NCBI GenBank assembly: GCA_002435715.1 | Contig: DISD01000012.1 | Location: forward strand, 1 to 64,000 | DNA from: Rhodospirillaceae bacterium UBA6219 | GTDB taxonomy: Bacteria > Pseudomonadota > Alphaproteobacteria > Rhodospirillales > Magnetospirillaceae | Reading direction: 5' to 3' | Length of the DNA: 64,000 nucleotides | Shown here: in pieces, positions 24,327 to 31,703 of the stretch | Numbering within the stretch: the first letter of the stretch is position 1 | How the letters are laid out: every line of letters begins with the position of its first letter | Translations under genes and position numbers: made by a program | Notes under the pieces: generated by a model | The model's database searches: none | What the model was told of the DNA's origin: nothing | What the model saw: the letters and a program-made list of their open reading frames with translations, nothing else

Positions 24327-25139
24327 ATGGCTGCCAATCTAAGTGAAACCAACGTATTCGCCACCCTTCGGGGAAGCGGGCGCATCTGGGCCGTGGGGGC
24401 CATCCACGGCGAGGTGGCGCGCCTGAAGGTTTTGCACGCCTCGTTGCGGGAATTGATGAAGCCGGGCGACCAGATCGTCTATCTGGGCGACATCTTGGGT
24501 TATGGCCCCGACGTGCGCGCCGCCGTGGACGAAGTCCTGTCCTATCGTATTTCCTTTCTGGCCCAGCCCGGCGTCGAGGTGGACGACATCGTCTTTTTGC
24601 GCGGCGCCCAGGAAGAGATGTGGCAAAAGCTGTTGCAACTGTCCTTTGCCCCCAATCCGGTCGACGTGTTGAAATGGCTGATCGACCACGGCATCGGCCC
24701 GACCCTGGCGGCTTATGGCGGTTCCGCCGAGGAAGGCATGTTGGCGGCCCGTGACGGCATCAGCAGCCTGACCAAGTGGACGTCGCAATTGCGTCAGAAT
24801 ATCCGCGAAGTCGACGGCCATACCGCTTTGATGAGTGTGCTCAAACACGCCGCTTACACCGACGACAATTCCCTGTTGTTCGTCAATGCCGGCATCGACC
24901 CGACCCGACCGCTTTCCGCCCAGTTGGACGCCTTTTGGTGGGGGTCTTCGGGCTTCGAGCTGATGGAAAGCCCCTATGGCAGCTATCGTCTGGTGGTGCG
25001 CGGTTCCGACCGTCGCCGTGGGGGCGTCCGCATGGGGGCGTTCACCGCCACCTTGGATTCGGGCTGTGGCCTGGGCGGGCCGCTGACGGCGGCATGCTTC
25101 GCCGCCGACGGCCACATGCTGCATATGATCGAAGCGTAA
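24327..25139 (+). CDS. Metallophosphoesterase-fold protein with altered metal site
   Basis: This 270-residue protein aligns by eye with the calcineurin-like phosphoesterase/PP1-like family: GRIWAVGAIHGE, then QIVYLGDILGYGPD, then VFLRGAQEEMW, and near the end TLDSGCGLGGPLTA. The family motifs GDxHG, GDxxDRG, GNHE and GHTH are mostly altered: Ala25 replaces the first Asp, Ala94-Gln95 replace Asn-His, and the late GHTH histidines are missing, while His27 and Asp55 remain. Catalysis by the usual dinuclear mechanism is unlikely, so it may be a pseudo-enzyme or bind a different ligand. The ATG at 24327 has a weak ribosome-binding site, and an ATG at 24261 is an alternative. Confidence 0.72.
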   Translation: MAANLSETNVFATLRGSGRIWAVGAIHGEVARLKVLHASLRELMKPGDQIVYLGDILGYGPDVRAAVDEVLSYRISFLAQPGVEVDDIVFLRGAQEEMWQKLLQLSFAPNPVDVLKWLIDHGIGPTLAAYGGSAEEGMLAARDGISSLTKWTSQLRQNIREVDGHTALMSVLKHAAYTDDNSLLFVNAGIDPTRPLSAQLDAFWWGSSGFELMESPYGSYRLVVRGSDRRRGGVRMGAFTATLDSGCGLGGPLTAACFAADGHMLHMIEA

Positions 25140-25159
25140 AGACGGCTGTCGCTTCGCCG

Positions 25160-25238
25160 TCATGGCCGGGCTTGACCCGGCCATCCACGTTTGGTGGCCG
25201 CCCGCCATGGCCCCCCGGATCAAGTCCGGGGGTGACGC
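25160..25238. repeat. Dispersed-type palindromic repeats between convergent genes
   Basis: Two palindromes occur: ATGGCCGGGCTTGACCCGGCCAT (25162-25184) and CCCCCGGATCAAGTCCGGGGG (25212-25232). These sequences resemble extragenic repeats abundant in alphaproteobacterial genomes. They lie between the convergent phosphoesterase and htpG genes and may terminate both transcripts. Confidence 0.65.
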
Positions 25239-25249
25239 ATGACAGACGC

Positions 25250-27112
25250 TTACGCCACACCTTTTTCCATCATCGCCGCCAGACGGCGGGTGAACTCGAC
25301 CGGGTCGGCGGGCATTTCGCCCTCGACGATGCGGGCTTGGTCCAGCAACAGCCAGGACGCGTCCTCGACGGCTTCGCGGCCCGAGGACTTGACCCGTTCG
25401 GCCAGGGCCTTGATCAGGCCGTGGCGGGGGTTGATTTCCAGGATGCGCGGCGTGTCGTGGTCCACCTGCTTGTGGGCCTTCAGCAGCTTTTCCAGATGCA
25501 GGCTCATCTGCCCCTGGTCGGCCACCAGGCACACCGCCGAACTGGTCAGGCGGTCGGACACCCGCACATCCTTGACCGCTTCACCCAAATTCAGCTTCAG
25601 GGCGGCGATCAGGGTGTCCAGGCTGGCCGATTCGGCCGCTTCCGGCTTGGCGGCTTCGGTTTCCGGGTCGGTCTTGACCGCCGACAGGTCAGCGCTGGAA
25701 TCGGTGACCGCCACCAGCTTCTTGCCGGCCCATTCGCCCACCGCCGGTACCCAGAATTCGTCGATGGGATCGGTCAGCAGCAGCACTTCCACGCCCTTGG
25801 CCAGGAAGCCTTCCAATTGCGGGCTTTTCTTCAACGCGTCCACCGAATCGCCGGTGGCGTAGTAAAGGGCGTCCTGGCCTTCCTTCATGCGCCCGACCAC
25901 CTCGTCCAGGCTGGACCAGCCGTCTTGGGCGGTGGTCTTGAAGCGCGACAGGGCGACGATGTCGGTCTTGCGCTCGAAATCCTCGTAGATGCCTTCCTTC
26001 AGCACCGGGCCGAAATTTTCCCAGAACGCGACATAAGATGGGGCGTCGTTCTCGGCCTTCTTCTTCAGATCCGACAACACGCGCTTGACCAGGCCGGCCT
26101 TGATCTTGGCCAGCACCGGGTTGTGTTGCAGCATTTCACGGCTGACGTTCAGCGGCAGGTCCTGGCTGTCCACCACGCCGCGCAGGAAGCGCAAATAGGG
26201 CGGCACCAGGCCTTCGGCGTCGTCGGTGATGAAGACGCGGTTGACGTAAAGCTTCAGGTGGTTCTTGCGATCGGGCTGGAACAGGTCGAAGGGCTTCGAT
26301 CCCGGCACGAACAGCAGGCCGGTATATTCGATGGCGCCTTCGGCCCGGTAATGGATGGTCTGCCACGGCTCGTCGAAGGCGTGGGCGACGTGGTGATAGA
26401 ATTCCTTGTACTGCTCGTCGGTGATGTCGTTCTTGGGCCGCGTCCACAGCGCCGAGGCCGAGTTGACACTTTCCTCGGTATCGCCGTCCTTCATCAGCAC
26501 CGGAATGCTGATGTGGTCGGAATAGCGCTTGATGATGGATTTCAGCCGGAAGGCATCCAGGAATTCGACGGCATCCTCGCGCAGATGCAGTTCCAGCGAC
26601 GCGCCACGGGCGGCATCCTTGGCTTCGGAAATGGTGAAGGTGCCCTTGCCGTCGGATTCCCAGCGCCAGCCCTGGGACTCGCCGGCCTTGCGGGTGGTCA
26701 CCACCACCTTGTCGGCGACCATGAAGGCGGAATAGAAGCCGACACCGAACTGGCCGATCAGGCTGGTGTCCTTCTTGGCGTCGCCCGACAGCTTGTTCAT
26801 GAATTCGGCGGTGCCGGATTTGGCGATGGTGCCCAGATTGTTGATCAGATCGTCGTGGTTCATGCCGATGCCGTTATCGGCGATGGTCAGCGTGCCGGCA
26901 TCTTTGTCGGGCGTGATGCGGATGCGGAAGTTCGCATCACCCTCGCTCAGCTGCGCCTGGGTCTGCGATTCATAGCGCAGCTTGTCGCAAGCATCCGACG
27001 CGTTGGACACCAACTCGCGCAGGAAGATCTCCTTGTTGGAGTAAAGCGAGTGGACGACGATGTCCAAAAGCTTGGCGACTTCCGCCTGAAATTCCCGCTT
27101 TTCTTCGGCCAT
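25250..27112 (-). CDS. htpG: Chaperone HtpG (Hsp90)
   Basis: HtpG is a dimeric ATP-dependent chaperone. From the ATG at 27112 it has 620 residues, the usual length. The N-terminal GHKL ATPase domain shows FLRELVSNASDACDKLRYES, TIADNGIGM and IGQFGVGFYSAFMVADKV. The middle domain contains LLFVPGSKPFDLF and NRVFI, and the C-terminal dimerisation domain ends in EGEMPADPVEFTRRL. A sigma-32-type promoter is visible at 27178-27206, fitting heat-shock control. The gene is divergent from hpf. Confidence 0.96.
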   Translation of the reverse strand: MAEEKREFQAEVAKLLDIVVHSLYSNKEIFLRELVSNASDACDKLRYESQTQAQLSEGDANFRIRITPDKDAGTLTIADNGIGMNHDDLINNLGTIAKSGTAEFMNKLSGDAKKDTSLIGQFGVGFYSAFMVADKVVVTTRKAGESQGWRWESDGKGTFTISEAKDAARGASLELHLREDAVEFLDAFRLKSIIKRYSDHISIPVLMKDGDTEESVNSASALWTRPKNDITDEQYKEFYHHVAHAFDEPWQTIHYRAEGAIEYTGLLFVPGSKPFDLFQPDRKNHLKLYVNRVFITDDAEGLVPPYLRFLRGVVDSQDLPLNVSREMLQHNPVLAKIKAGLVKRVLSDLKKKAENDAPSYVAFWENFGPVLKEGIYEDFERKTDIVALSRFKTTAQDGWSSLDEVVGRMKEGQDALYYATGDSVDALKKSPQLEGFLAKGVEVLLLTDPIDEFWVPAVGEWAGKKLVAVTDSSADLSAVKTDPETEAAKPEAAESASLDTLIAALKLNLGEAVKDVRVSDRLTSSAVCLVADQGQMSLHLEKLLKAHKQVDHDTPRILEINPRHGLIKALAERVKSSGREAVEDASWLLLDQARIVEGEMPADPVEFTRRLAAMMEKGVA

Positions 27113-27177
27113 GACGTGTGTTCCCCATCCTTGCTGGCGGTTCAAACCTGTCGGCCCGTCGCCGAGCCGGCGCCCTG

Positions 27178-27206
27178 ATATGAGGGTGTTCGGATAAGGT
27201 TGCAAG
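27178..27206 (-). promoter_or_regulatory. Candidate heat-shock (sigma-32) promoter of htpG
   Basis: On the minus strand CTTGCA, 14 bases, then CCCTCATAT resembles the RpoH consensus (CTTGAA, 13-15 bases, CCCCATNT). The -10 element is about 65 bases upstream of the htpG start. Confidence 0.55.
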
Positions 27207-27245
27207 CCCGCACGCAAACAGCAACAATGGATACCCCCTTCGCTG

Positions 27246-27274
27246 TTGCCGTTTGCAAGGCGAATCGGTATGTA
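27246..27274 (+). promoter_or_regulatory. Candidate promoter of hpf
   Basis: TTGCCG and TATGTA are separated by 17 bases, 79 bases upstream of the hpf start. Confidence 0.4.
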
Positions 27275-27352
27275 TAGCGGCCCCGCGGGCGCGGGCCGAG
27301 GTTGCGCCGCCCGAAGGATGTGGCGCGACATTTGAGAAAGTAGGAGACGTTC

Positions 27353-27706
27353 ATGCAGAATCCCCTCCAGATCACCTTTCATGGGATCGACCACTCGGAA
27401 GCCGTTGAAACCCGCGTGCGCGAGAAGGTGGCCAAGCTGGAGCAGTTCTTCGATCGCATTACCGGCTGCCGGGTTGCCATCGAATCGAACCACAAGAATT
27501 CGTCGAACCTGCACCACAAGGGCGATTCCGTCCTGGTGCGCATCGACCTGACCGTTCCTGGCCAGGAACTGGTGGTCAAGCGTGAGTCCGACGAACACGA
27601 AGACGTCTACGCCGCCTTGAAGGGTGCTTTCCAGGCCATGGAACGCCAGGTCAAGGAATACGCCGAGCGTGCTCGCGGCGACGTCAAGGCTCGCGCCAAC
27701 GGCTGA
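27353..27706 (+). CDS. hpf: Ribosome hibernation promoting factor, short form
   Basis: HPF/RaiA binds the 30S subunit and helps inactivate ribosomes in stationary phase or stress. The 117-residue protein is a single S30AE domain: LQITFHGIDHSEAVETRVREKV at the start and DVYAALKGAFQAMERQV near the end. It lacks the C-terminal dimerisation domain of long HPF, yet in many alphaproteobacteria the gene is of the long form, so a short form is of some interest. The ribosome-binding site is AGGAGA. It sits divergent to htpG and ends in a clear terminator. Confidence 0.9.
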   Translation: MQNPLQITFHGIDHSEAVETRVREKVAKLEQFFDRITGCRVAIESNHKNSSNLHHKGDSVLVRIDLTVPGQELVVKRESDEHEDVYAALKGAFQAMERQVKEYAERARGDVKARANG

Positions 27707-27728
27707 TCAGCCTTTGGGAACTGCTTGC

Positions 27729-27760
27729 GGCACCCGCCTTCATCAGAAGGCGGGTGCTTT
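27729..27760 (+). terminator. Intrinsic terminator after hpf
   Basis: GGCACCCGCCTTC pairs with GAAGGCGGGTGC around ATCA, followed by a short T run. Confidence 0.85.
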
Positions 27761-27885
27761 GTCATGTCCGTGGCGCTGATTCCATTGGAATATTCGATCA
27801 GCGCCCTTGGAAGTGTTGATGTTTGTGCGCGAGTGGGTTAGAAGGCGCCAATCTTCGCAAGTGCGAACGTGCTTTTAGGCCCTCC

Positions 27886-28743
27886 ATGAACATCGATCTG
27901 GCGCGAACTTTTCTGGAAATCGTCGAAACCGGCAATTTCAACAAGGCCGCGGAACGGCTTGAGGTCACCCAATCCACCGTTTCCATGCGCATCAAGGCGC
28001 TGGAAGACGAATTGGGCCGCCCGCTTTTCGTGCGCTCGAAGACCGGCGCGGAGCTGACCGCCGCCGGCAATCAGTTCCGTCGCTATGCCTCGGCCATGGT
28101 CCGGGTGTGGGAACAGGCCCGCCAGGAAATCGCCCTGCCGCCGGGTTTCCGCACCGTGTTGAACGTCGGTGGCCAGTTCTCGTTGTGGGATCGTCTGCTG
28201 GTGCAGTGGATTCCGTGGATGCGCACGGCGCTGCCCGACGTGGCCTTGCGTGCCGAGGTCGGGCTGTCCGACGGTCTGATGCGGCGCTTGGGCGAAGGCA
28301 CGCTGGATATCGGCGTCATGTATTCGCCCCAGGCCCGTCCCGGCCTGCATATCGAAAAGCTGCTGGAAGAGCGCCTGATCCTGGTGTCGTCGCGCCGCGA
28401 CGCCGGGGACACCTGGCACCGCGACTACGTTTTCGTCGATTGGGGGCCGGAATTCCGCCAGGGTCATGGCCAAGCCTTCCCCGACCTGCCGGCTCCGGCG
28501 GTGACCGTCAGCTTGGGGGCCTTGGGTCTGCAATACGTGCTGTCGTCGGGGGGCGCTGGCTATTTCCCCATGCGGGTGGTGCGGTCCTATCTGGCCGCCG
28601 GGCGTCTGTTCGTCGTCGACGGCGCCCCCGAATTCCGCCGTCCGGCCTGGCTGGTTCATCCCCAGGACGAAGCGCGCGAGCCATGGTTCGCCACCGCCTT
28701 GGATGGCCTGCGGCACGTGGCGTCACTGGAAAGCGAGGACTGA
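27886..28743 (+). CDS. LysR-family transcriptional regulator
   Basis: This 285-residue regulator has an N-terminal winged helix-turn-helix (MNIDLARTFLEIVETGNF, then AAERLEVTQSTVSMRIKALE) and a type 2 periplasmic-binding-like effector domain from about residue 88. The ATG at 27886 begins the usual LysR helix; the ATG at 27823 would add 21 atypical residues. The neighbours (hpf, a small unknown gene) do not suggest a target. It lies alone between two terminators. Confidence 0.9.
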   Translation: MNIDLARTFLEIVETGNFNKAAERLEVTQSTVSMRIKALEDELGRPLFVRSKTGAELTAAGNQFRRYASAMVRVWEQARQEIALPPGFRTVLNVGGQFSLWDRLLVQWIPWMRTALPDVALRAEVGLSDGLMRRLGEGTLDIGVMYSPQARPGLHIEKLLEERLILVSSRRDAGDTWHRDYVFVDWGPEFRQGHGQAFPDLPAPAVTVSLGALGLQYVLSSGGAGYFPMRVVRSYLAAGRLFVVDGAPEFRRPAWLVHPQDEAREPWFATALDGLRHVASLESED

Positions 28744-28773
28744 AGCGGGTTCCGGTCACACGGAACCCGCTTT
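28744..28773 (+). terminator. Intrinsic terminator after the LysR gene
   Basis: An 11-bp stem of AGCGGGTTCCG with CGGAACCCGCT around a short GTCACA loop is followed by only two T. It may act in both directions with the convergent small gene. Confidence 0.75.
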
Positions 28774-28803
28774 GGCGGTGACCCCGTTTCGGGGAAATCC
28801 GTG

Positions 28804-29031
28804 CTAATTCGGAATATAGCCGGCCAGTTGGCGCACCTGTTCGGCGGCGACGCCGTCGCGGGCCATCAGACGTTTCAGCACTTCGTCACTCAGCAATTCG
28901 TCCAGGCTGGGCTCGTGATTGCCCAGATATTGCGGCATGCGGCTGGCTTTCGCCCCCAGCGAAAAGCGGGAGACGGCCTTGGCACGGCAATCACTGGAAA
29001 GAGCGGTGGGCGTACAGGCGTTGGTGTTCAT
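28804..29031 (-). CDS. Small protein of unknown function
   Basis: This 75-residue protein has a good ribosome-binding site (AAAGGGGG) before the ATG at 29031. The C-terminal half (EPSLDELLSDEVLKRLMARDGV, then AAEQVRQL) looks like a short helical domain that I believe recurs in small proteins of Rhodospirillales, but I cannot name it. Two cysteines occur at residues 6 and 15. It is monocistronic, convergent with the LysR gene. A function would be a guess. Confidence 0.65.
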   Translation of the reverse strand: MNTNACTPTALSSDCRAKAVSRFSLGAKASRMPQYLGNHEPSLDELLSDEVLKRLMARDGVAAEQVRQLAGYIPN

Positions 29032-29246
29032 GTGTGCCCCCTTTCGTGCTAGAGCGAGTAAGTAGGTAAAGCAGCTTTCACTGCCGATGTCTATCTGTGC
29101 GGAAGTATCCGTTTGAAGACATTAGTTGGAAAACATTGAAAATTTTATGTAAATACTGCGGCGCACATCAGTCATGTTGCGACGCATCCAAGGCTTCCCT
29201 TCATATGGGGCCGATGACGGCATCAAACAAGAGGAAGATGGCGAAT
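29032..29246. other. Non-coding gap of 215 bp
   Basis: The gap is AT-richer than its surroundings and contains a TTGAAG...TTTTAT-like stretch on the plus strand. I see no convincing promoter pair for the minus-strand small gene, no terminator and no structured RNA. Confidence 0.4.
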
Positions 29247-29816
29247 TCAGGGCATCATGCGGTCGGGCCCCAGCACCGAATCACTGAGCACCGGGTGGTT
29301 GGCGCGGGCGTTGAACAATTGATAGTGCCACCACTCATTACGGTAGAAATCCCAGCCGGCACTGGTCATCACCCCCATCAACAGATGGCGGTTGCGCTGG
29401 GCGGCGACGGAAATGTCCAGGTTGCCGTGATGTGAGCGCGGAGTGAATTCGTCAAAGGCGGTACCCATGTCCAGTTCGACACCGCTTTCCCCGTCCACCA
29501 GGGTCAGGTCGATGGCCGCGCCCATGGAATGGGGGGACCCACGGCGCGGATCGGCCAGAAAGCCGGGATCGGGGGTGTGGTTCCACAGCACCCATTGTGC
29601 TTCCGACGGCCGAAAGGCGTCGAAAATCTTCAGCTTCAGCCCCAGGGGGCGCACCAGGTCCAGGGTCCGGCAAAGCAAACCTTCCGCCTCGGCATTGAGG
29701 AAACAGCCGGCGCCGGCGGCATAGACCGGTTTGCCGGTGAAATTGTCGGCGGTGGCGTAAAGCAGGTCGATGATGACGTCATGGCTGTCGGGGGTGACGC
29801 GAACAAGCGGAATCAT
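29247..29816 (-). CDS. D-alanyl-D-alanine dipeptidase, VanX/DdpX family
   Basis: This 189-residue zinc peptidase cleaves D-Ala-D-Ala. The zinc and catalytic residues are visible as SPHSMGAAIDLTLVD (His and Asp ligands) and EWWHYQL (catalytic Glu and third ligand His). KIFDAFRPSEAQ also matches the family, including its transition-state arginine. It lacks a signal peptide, so it is cytoplasmic as in DdpX of Gram-negative bacteria, where it recycles peptidoglycan D-Ala-D-Ala as a nutrient. No vanH or vanA homologue is present, so glycopeptide resistance is not implied. It is divergent from tsaB. Confidence 0.9.
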   Translation of the reverse strand: MIPLVRVTPDSHDVIIDLLYATADNFTGKPVYAAGAGCFLNAEAEGLLCRTLDLVRPLGLKLKIFDAFRPSEAQWVLWNHTPDPGFLADPRRGSPHSMGAAIDLTLVDGESGVELDMGTAFDEFTPRSHHGNLDISVAAQRNRHLLMGVMTSAGWDFYRNEWWHYQLFNARANHPVLSDSVLGPDRMMP

Positions 29817-29896
29817 GCCTGCCTCTTTTGCTGCTGGCCTTTTGGCGGGGGGTTGCGCAGTATAGCCGCCGTTTTGGTTACCATCCGGTCAATGCC

Positions 29897-30547
29897 ATGT
29901 TGATCCTTGCCCTGGATTCCGCCGGTTCGGCCTGTTCCGTGGCGCTTTGGCGTGACGGTGCCGTGTTGGCGCGGCGCTTCGCCGTCATGGCGCGCGGGCA
30001 ATCGGAAGTGCTGGTTCCCATGGTCGGCGAGGTGATGGCCCAAGCCGGCATCGATTTCGCCGCTGTGGACCTGCTGGCGGTCAGCGTCGGCCCCGGCGCC
30101 TTCACCGGGATCCGTATCGGTCTGGCCACCGCCCGCGCCCTGGCCCTGGCGGCGGACAAGAAGGTGGCCGGCATCGCCACCACCCATGCGGTGGCGGCGG
30201 CGGTGCCGCTGGATCAGCGTCAGGGCCGAGACATCCTGGTGGTGGTGGATTCGCGTCGTGCCGAATTGTGGGTGCAGCGTTTCGATACCCAGGCTCGTCC
30301 GTTGGGGCCGATCCAGGCCTTGCTGCCGGAACAGGTGGCGGCGCTGATGACCGGGTCTTTGATCCTGGCCGGCGATGGCGCCGCCTTGGTGGCGGATGTG
30401 CTGCCCGATGCCTGGGTCAGTGAAACCACCCATGTGGATGCCGCCTTGGTGGCGGAACTGGCGGCCCGGAATTGGCCCGACCGGGTTCTGCCGGCCGAGC
30501 CGCTTTATCTGCGGGACGCCGACGTCACCATGAGTACGCCCAAGTGA
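29897..30547 (+). CDS. tsaB: tRNA threonylcarbamoyladenosine biosynthesis protein TsaB
   Basis: TsaB (YeaZ) is the non-catalytic partner of TsaD in forming t6A37 of tRNA. The 216-residue protein begins MLILALDSAGSACSVAL and has the actin-like fold signature VSVGPGAFTGIRIGLATARAL. The ATG at 29897 is preferred; an ATG at 29828 would add unrelated residues. The stop overlaps the rimI GTG start, giving the common tsaB-rimI pair. Confidence 0.92.
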   Translation: MLILALDSAGSACSVALWRDGAVLARRFAVMARGQSEVLVPMVGEVMAQAGIDFAAVDLLAVSVGPGAFTGIRIGLATARALALAADKKVAGIATTHAVAAAVPLDQRQGRDILVVVDSRRAELWVQRFDTQARPLGPIQALLPEQVAALMTGSLILAGDGAALVADVLPDAWVSETTHVDAALVAELAARNWPDRVLPAEPLYLRDADVTMSTPK

Positions 30548-31023
30548 TAGACTTGGTCCCGGCGTCGCTGGTTCATGCCCCCTTGCTGTCGGGCATGCAC
30601 TCCATCTGTTTCACCGAAATGTGGTCGGCCGACGCCATGGCCGGTTTGTTGGACATGCCGGGCACCGAAGGGGTGATCGCCGTGGACGGGGCGTCGCTGA
30701 CCCCCGCCATCGAGCCCCCCGGTCCGGCGGGCATGGTGTTGTGGCGGGTGGCTGGCGACGAGGCGGAAATCCTGACCATCGCCGTGCTGCCGCCCTGGCG
30801 TCGGCACGGTTTGGGACAGCGGCTGCTGGATCATGCCCTGGCGGAAAGCCGGGCCCAGGGGGCGGCGATGATGTTTTTGGAGGTTGCCGCCGACAACCAT
30901 GCGGCCCAGGCATTGTACCTGTCGCGGGGCTTTGCCCAGGTGGGACTGCGCAAGGGCTATTACGCCGGCAAGGACGCCCTGGTGATGCGGGCGGATATGG
31001 ACCAAAGCCCGCGCGACGTCTAA
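30544..31023 (+). CDS. rimI: Ribosomal protein alanine N-acetyltransferase, GNAT family
   Basis: This 159-residue GNAT acetyltransferase is expected to act on the N-terminal alanine of ribosomal protein bS18. The acetyl-CoA motif is ILTIAVLPPWRRHGLGQRLL (RxxGxG as RRHGLG) and the later motif is FLEVAADNHAAQALYLSRGF. The start is GTG at 30544, overlapping the tsaB stop. The tsaB-rimI context is the main reason for the name. Confidence 0.87.
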   Translation: MIDLVPASLVHAPLLSGMHSICFTEMWSADAMAGLLDMPGTEGVIAVDGASLTPAIEPPGPAGMVLWRVAGDEAEILTIAVLPPWRRHGLGQRLLDHALAESRAQGAAMMFLEVAADNHAAQALYLSRGFAQVGLRKGYYAGKDALVMRADMDQSPRDV

Positions 31024-31051
31024 GCGAGCCGGGCACCGGCGGTTTTCGGCC

Positions 31052-31291
31052 CTAAGCCTTCAACACATCCATCTCGGCGCGGATTTCGTCCAGGCGCAGG
31101 ACCAGGGCGACGATGCCCAATTTTTCCTCGACCGCGTTGCGTTCGGCCATCAGGGCGGCGCGGCCGGCTTCATCCGCCGTCTTGAAGCGGATGTTCATGT
31201 CTTCTTCGTAAAGCGCGTACTGGTCTAAGGCGTCGTCCAGCATCTGATCCAGACGTTTCTTTTCCTCGGTCAAAGCGGCGAGATCACTCAT
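31052..31291 (-). CDS. Small coiled-coil protein of unknown function
   Basis: This 79-residue, acidic, almost wholly helical protein (LTEEKKRLDQMLDDALDQ, then ERNAVEEKLGIVALVLRL) has heptad-like spacing of leucines suggesting a coiled coil. The ATG at 31291 lies four bases after the stop of the upstream small gene, so they form a two-gene unit. I recognise no family. Confidence 0.65.
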   Translation of the reverse strand: MSDLAALTEEKKRLDQMLDDALDQYALYEEDMNIRFKTADEAGRAALMAERNAVEEKLGIVALVLRLDEIRAEMDVLKA

Positions 31292-31295
31292 CAAC

Positions 31296-31502
31296 TCAGG
31301 CTGCCAGCATTTTCACGGGATTGAGGGCGTCGATTTCGGCACGGGCGGCGGCATCTTCGATGCCGGTCATGGCCGACAGGCACATGGCGGCGGCGGTGGT
31401 GGCTTCTTTCACCGCTTGGGCCAAGTCATGGCCGTGACCCAGGGCGTCGTCGCGGGTTTCTTCGAAGGCGGTCAGCACCATTTCCAACACAGCAGCATCC
31501 AT
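31296..31502 (-). CDS. Small helical protein of unknown function
   Basis: This 68-residue, acidic protein is predicted helical (MVLTAFEETRDDALGHGHD, then AVKEATTAAAMCLSAM). The ATG at 31502 is preceded by AAAGGGA. It is the first gene of a two-gene unit with the coiled-coil protein. The sequence does not reveal a function. Confidence 0.62.
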   Translation of the reverse strand: MDAAVLEMVLTAFEETRDDALGHGHDLAQAVKEATTAAAMCLSAMTGIEDAAARAEIDALNPVKMLAA

Positions 31503-31703
31503 GGCCCCAATCCCTTTCGTCCAGCCCTGATGAAAGGCGCAGACCTTCCATCCCCTGCCGTTAGATATAGCAGATGCGGGCGAGGAGGGAACTTGTCAAA
31601 AGGGATTAATACTAAGCGAAACTAAAGTTGTCGTGATGTCATTAAGTAATTATCAAGACAAGTTTCCAATGTAAACTTCTTGTGTATTGGCGTTTAACAT
31701 GGG

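Noticed and set aside
24776..27178. 800-codon open frame on the plus strand opposite htpG
   Set aside because: It is antisense to HtpG with no recognisable motif. Long opposite frames are expected from the high third-position GC.
29247..29816. Glycopeptide resistance (vanX) determinant
   Set aside because: There is no vanH or vanA neighbour. A single VanX-type dipeptidase fits D-Ala-D-Ala recycling as with DdpX.
31560..31605. Sigma-70 promoter for the two small minus-strand genes
   Set aside because: A perfect TTGACA is present on the minus strand, but the nearest TATATC lies 24 bases away, too far for a standard promoter.
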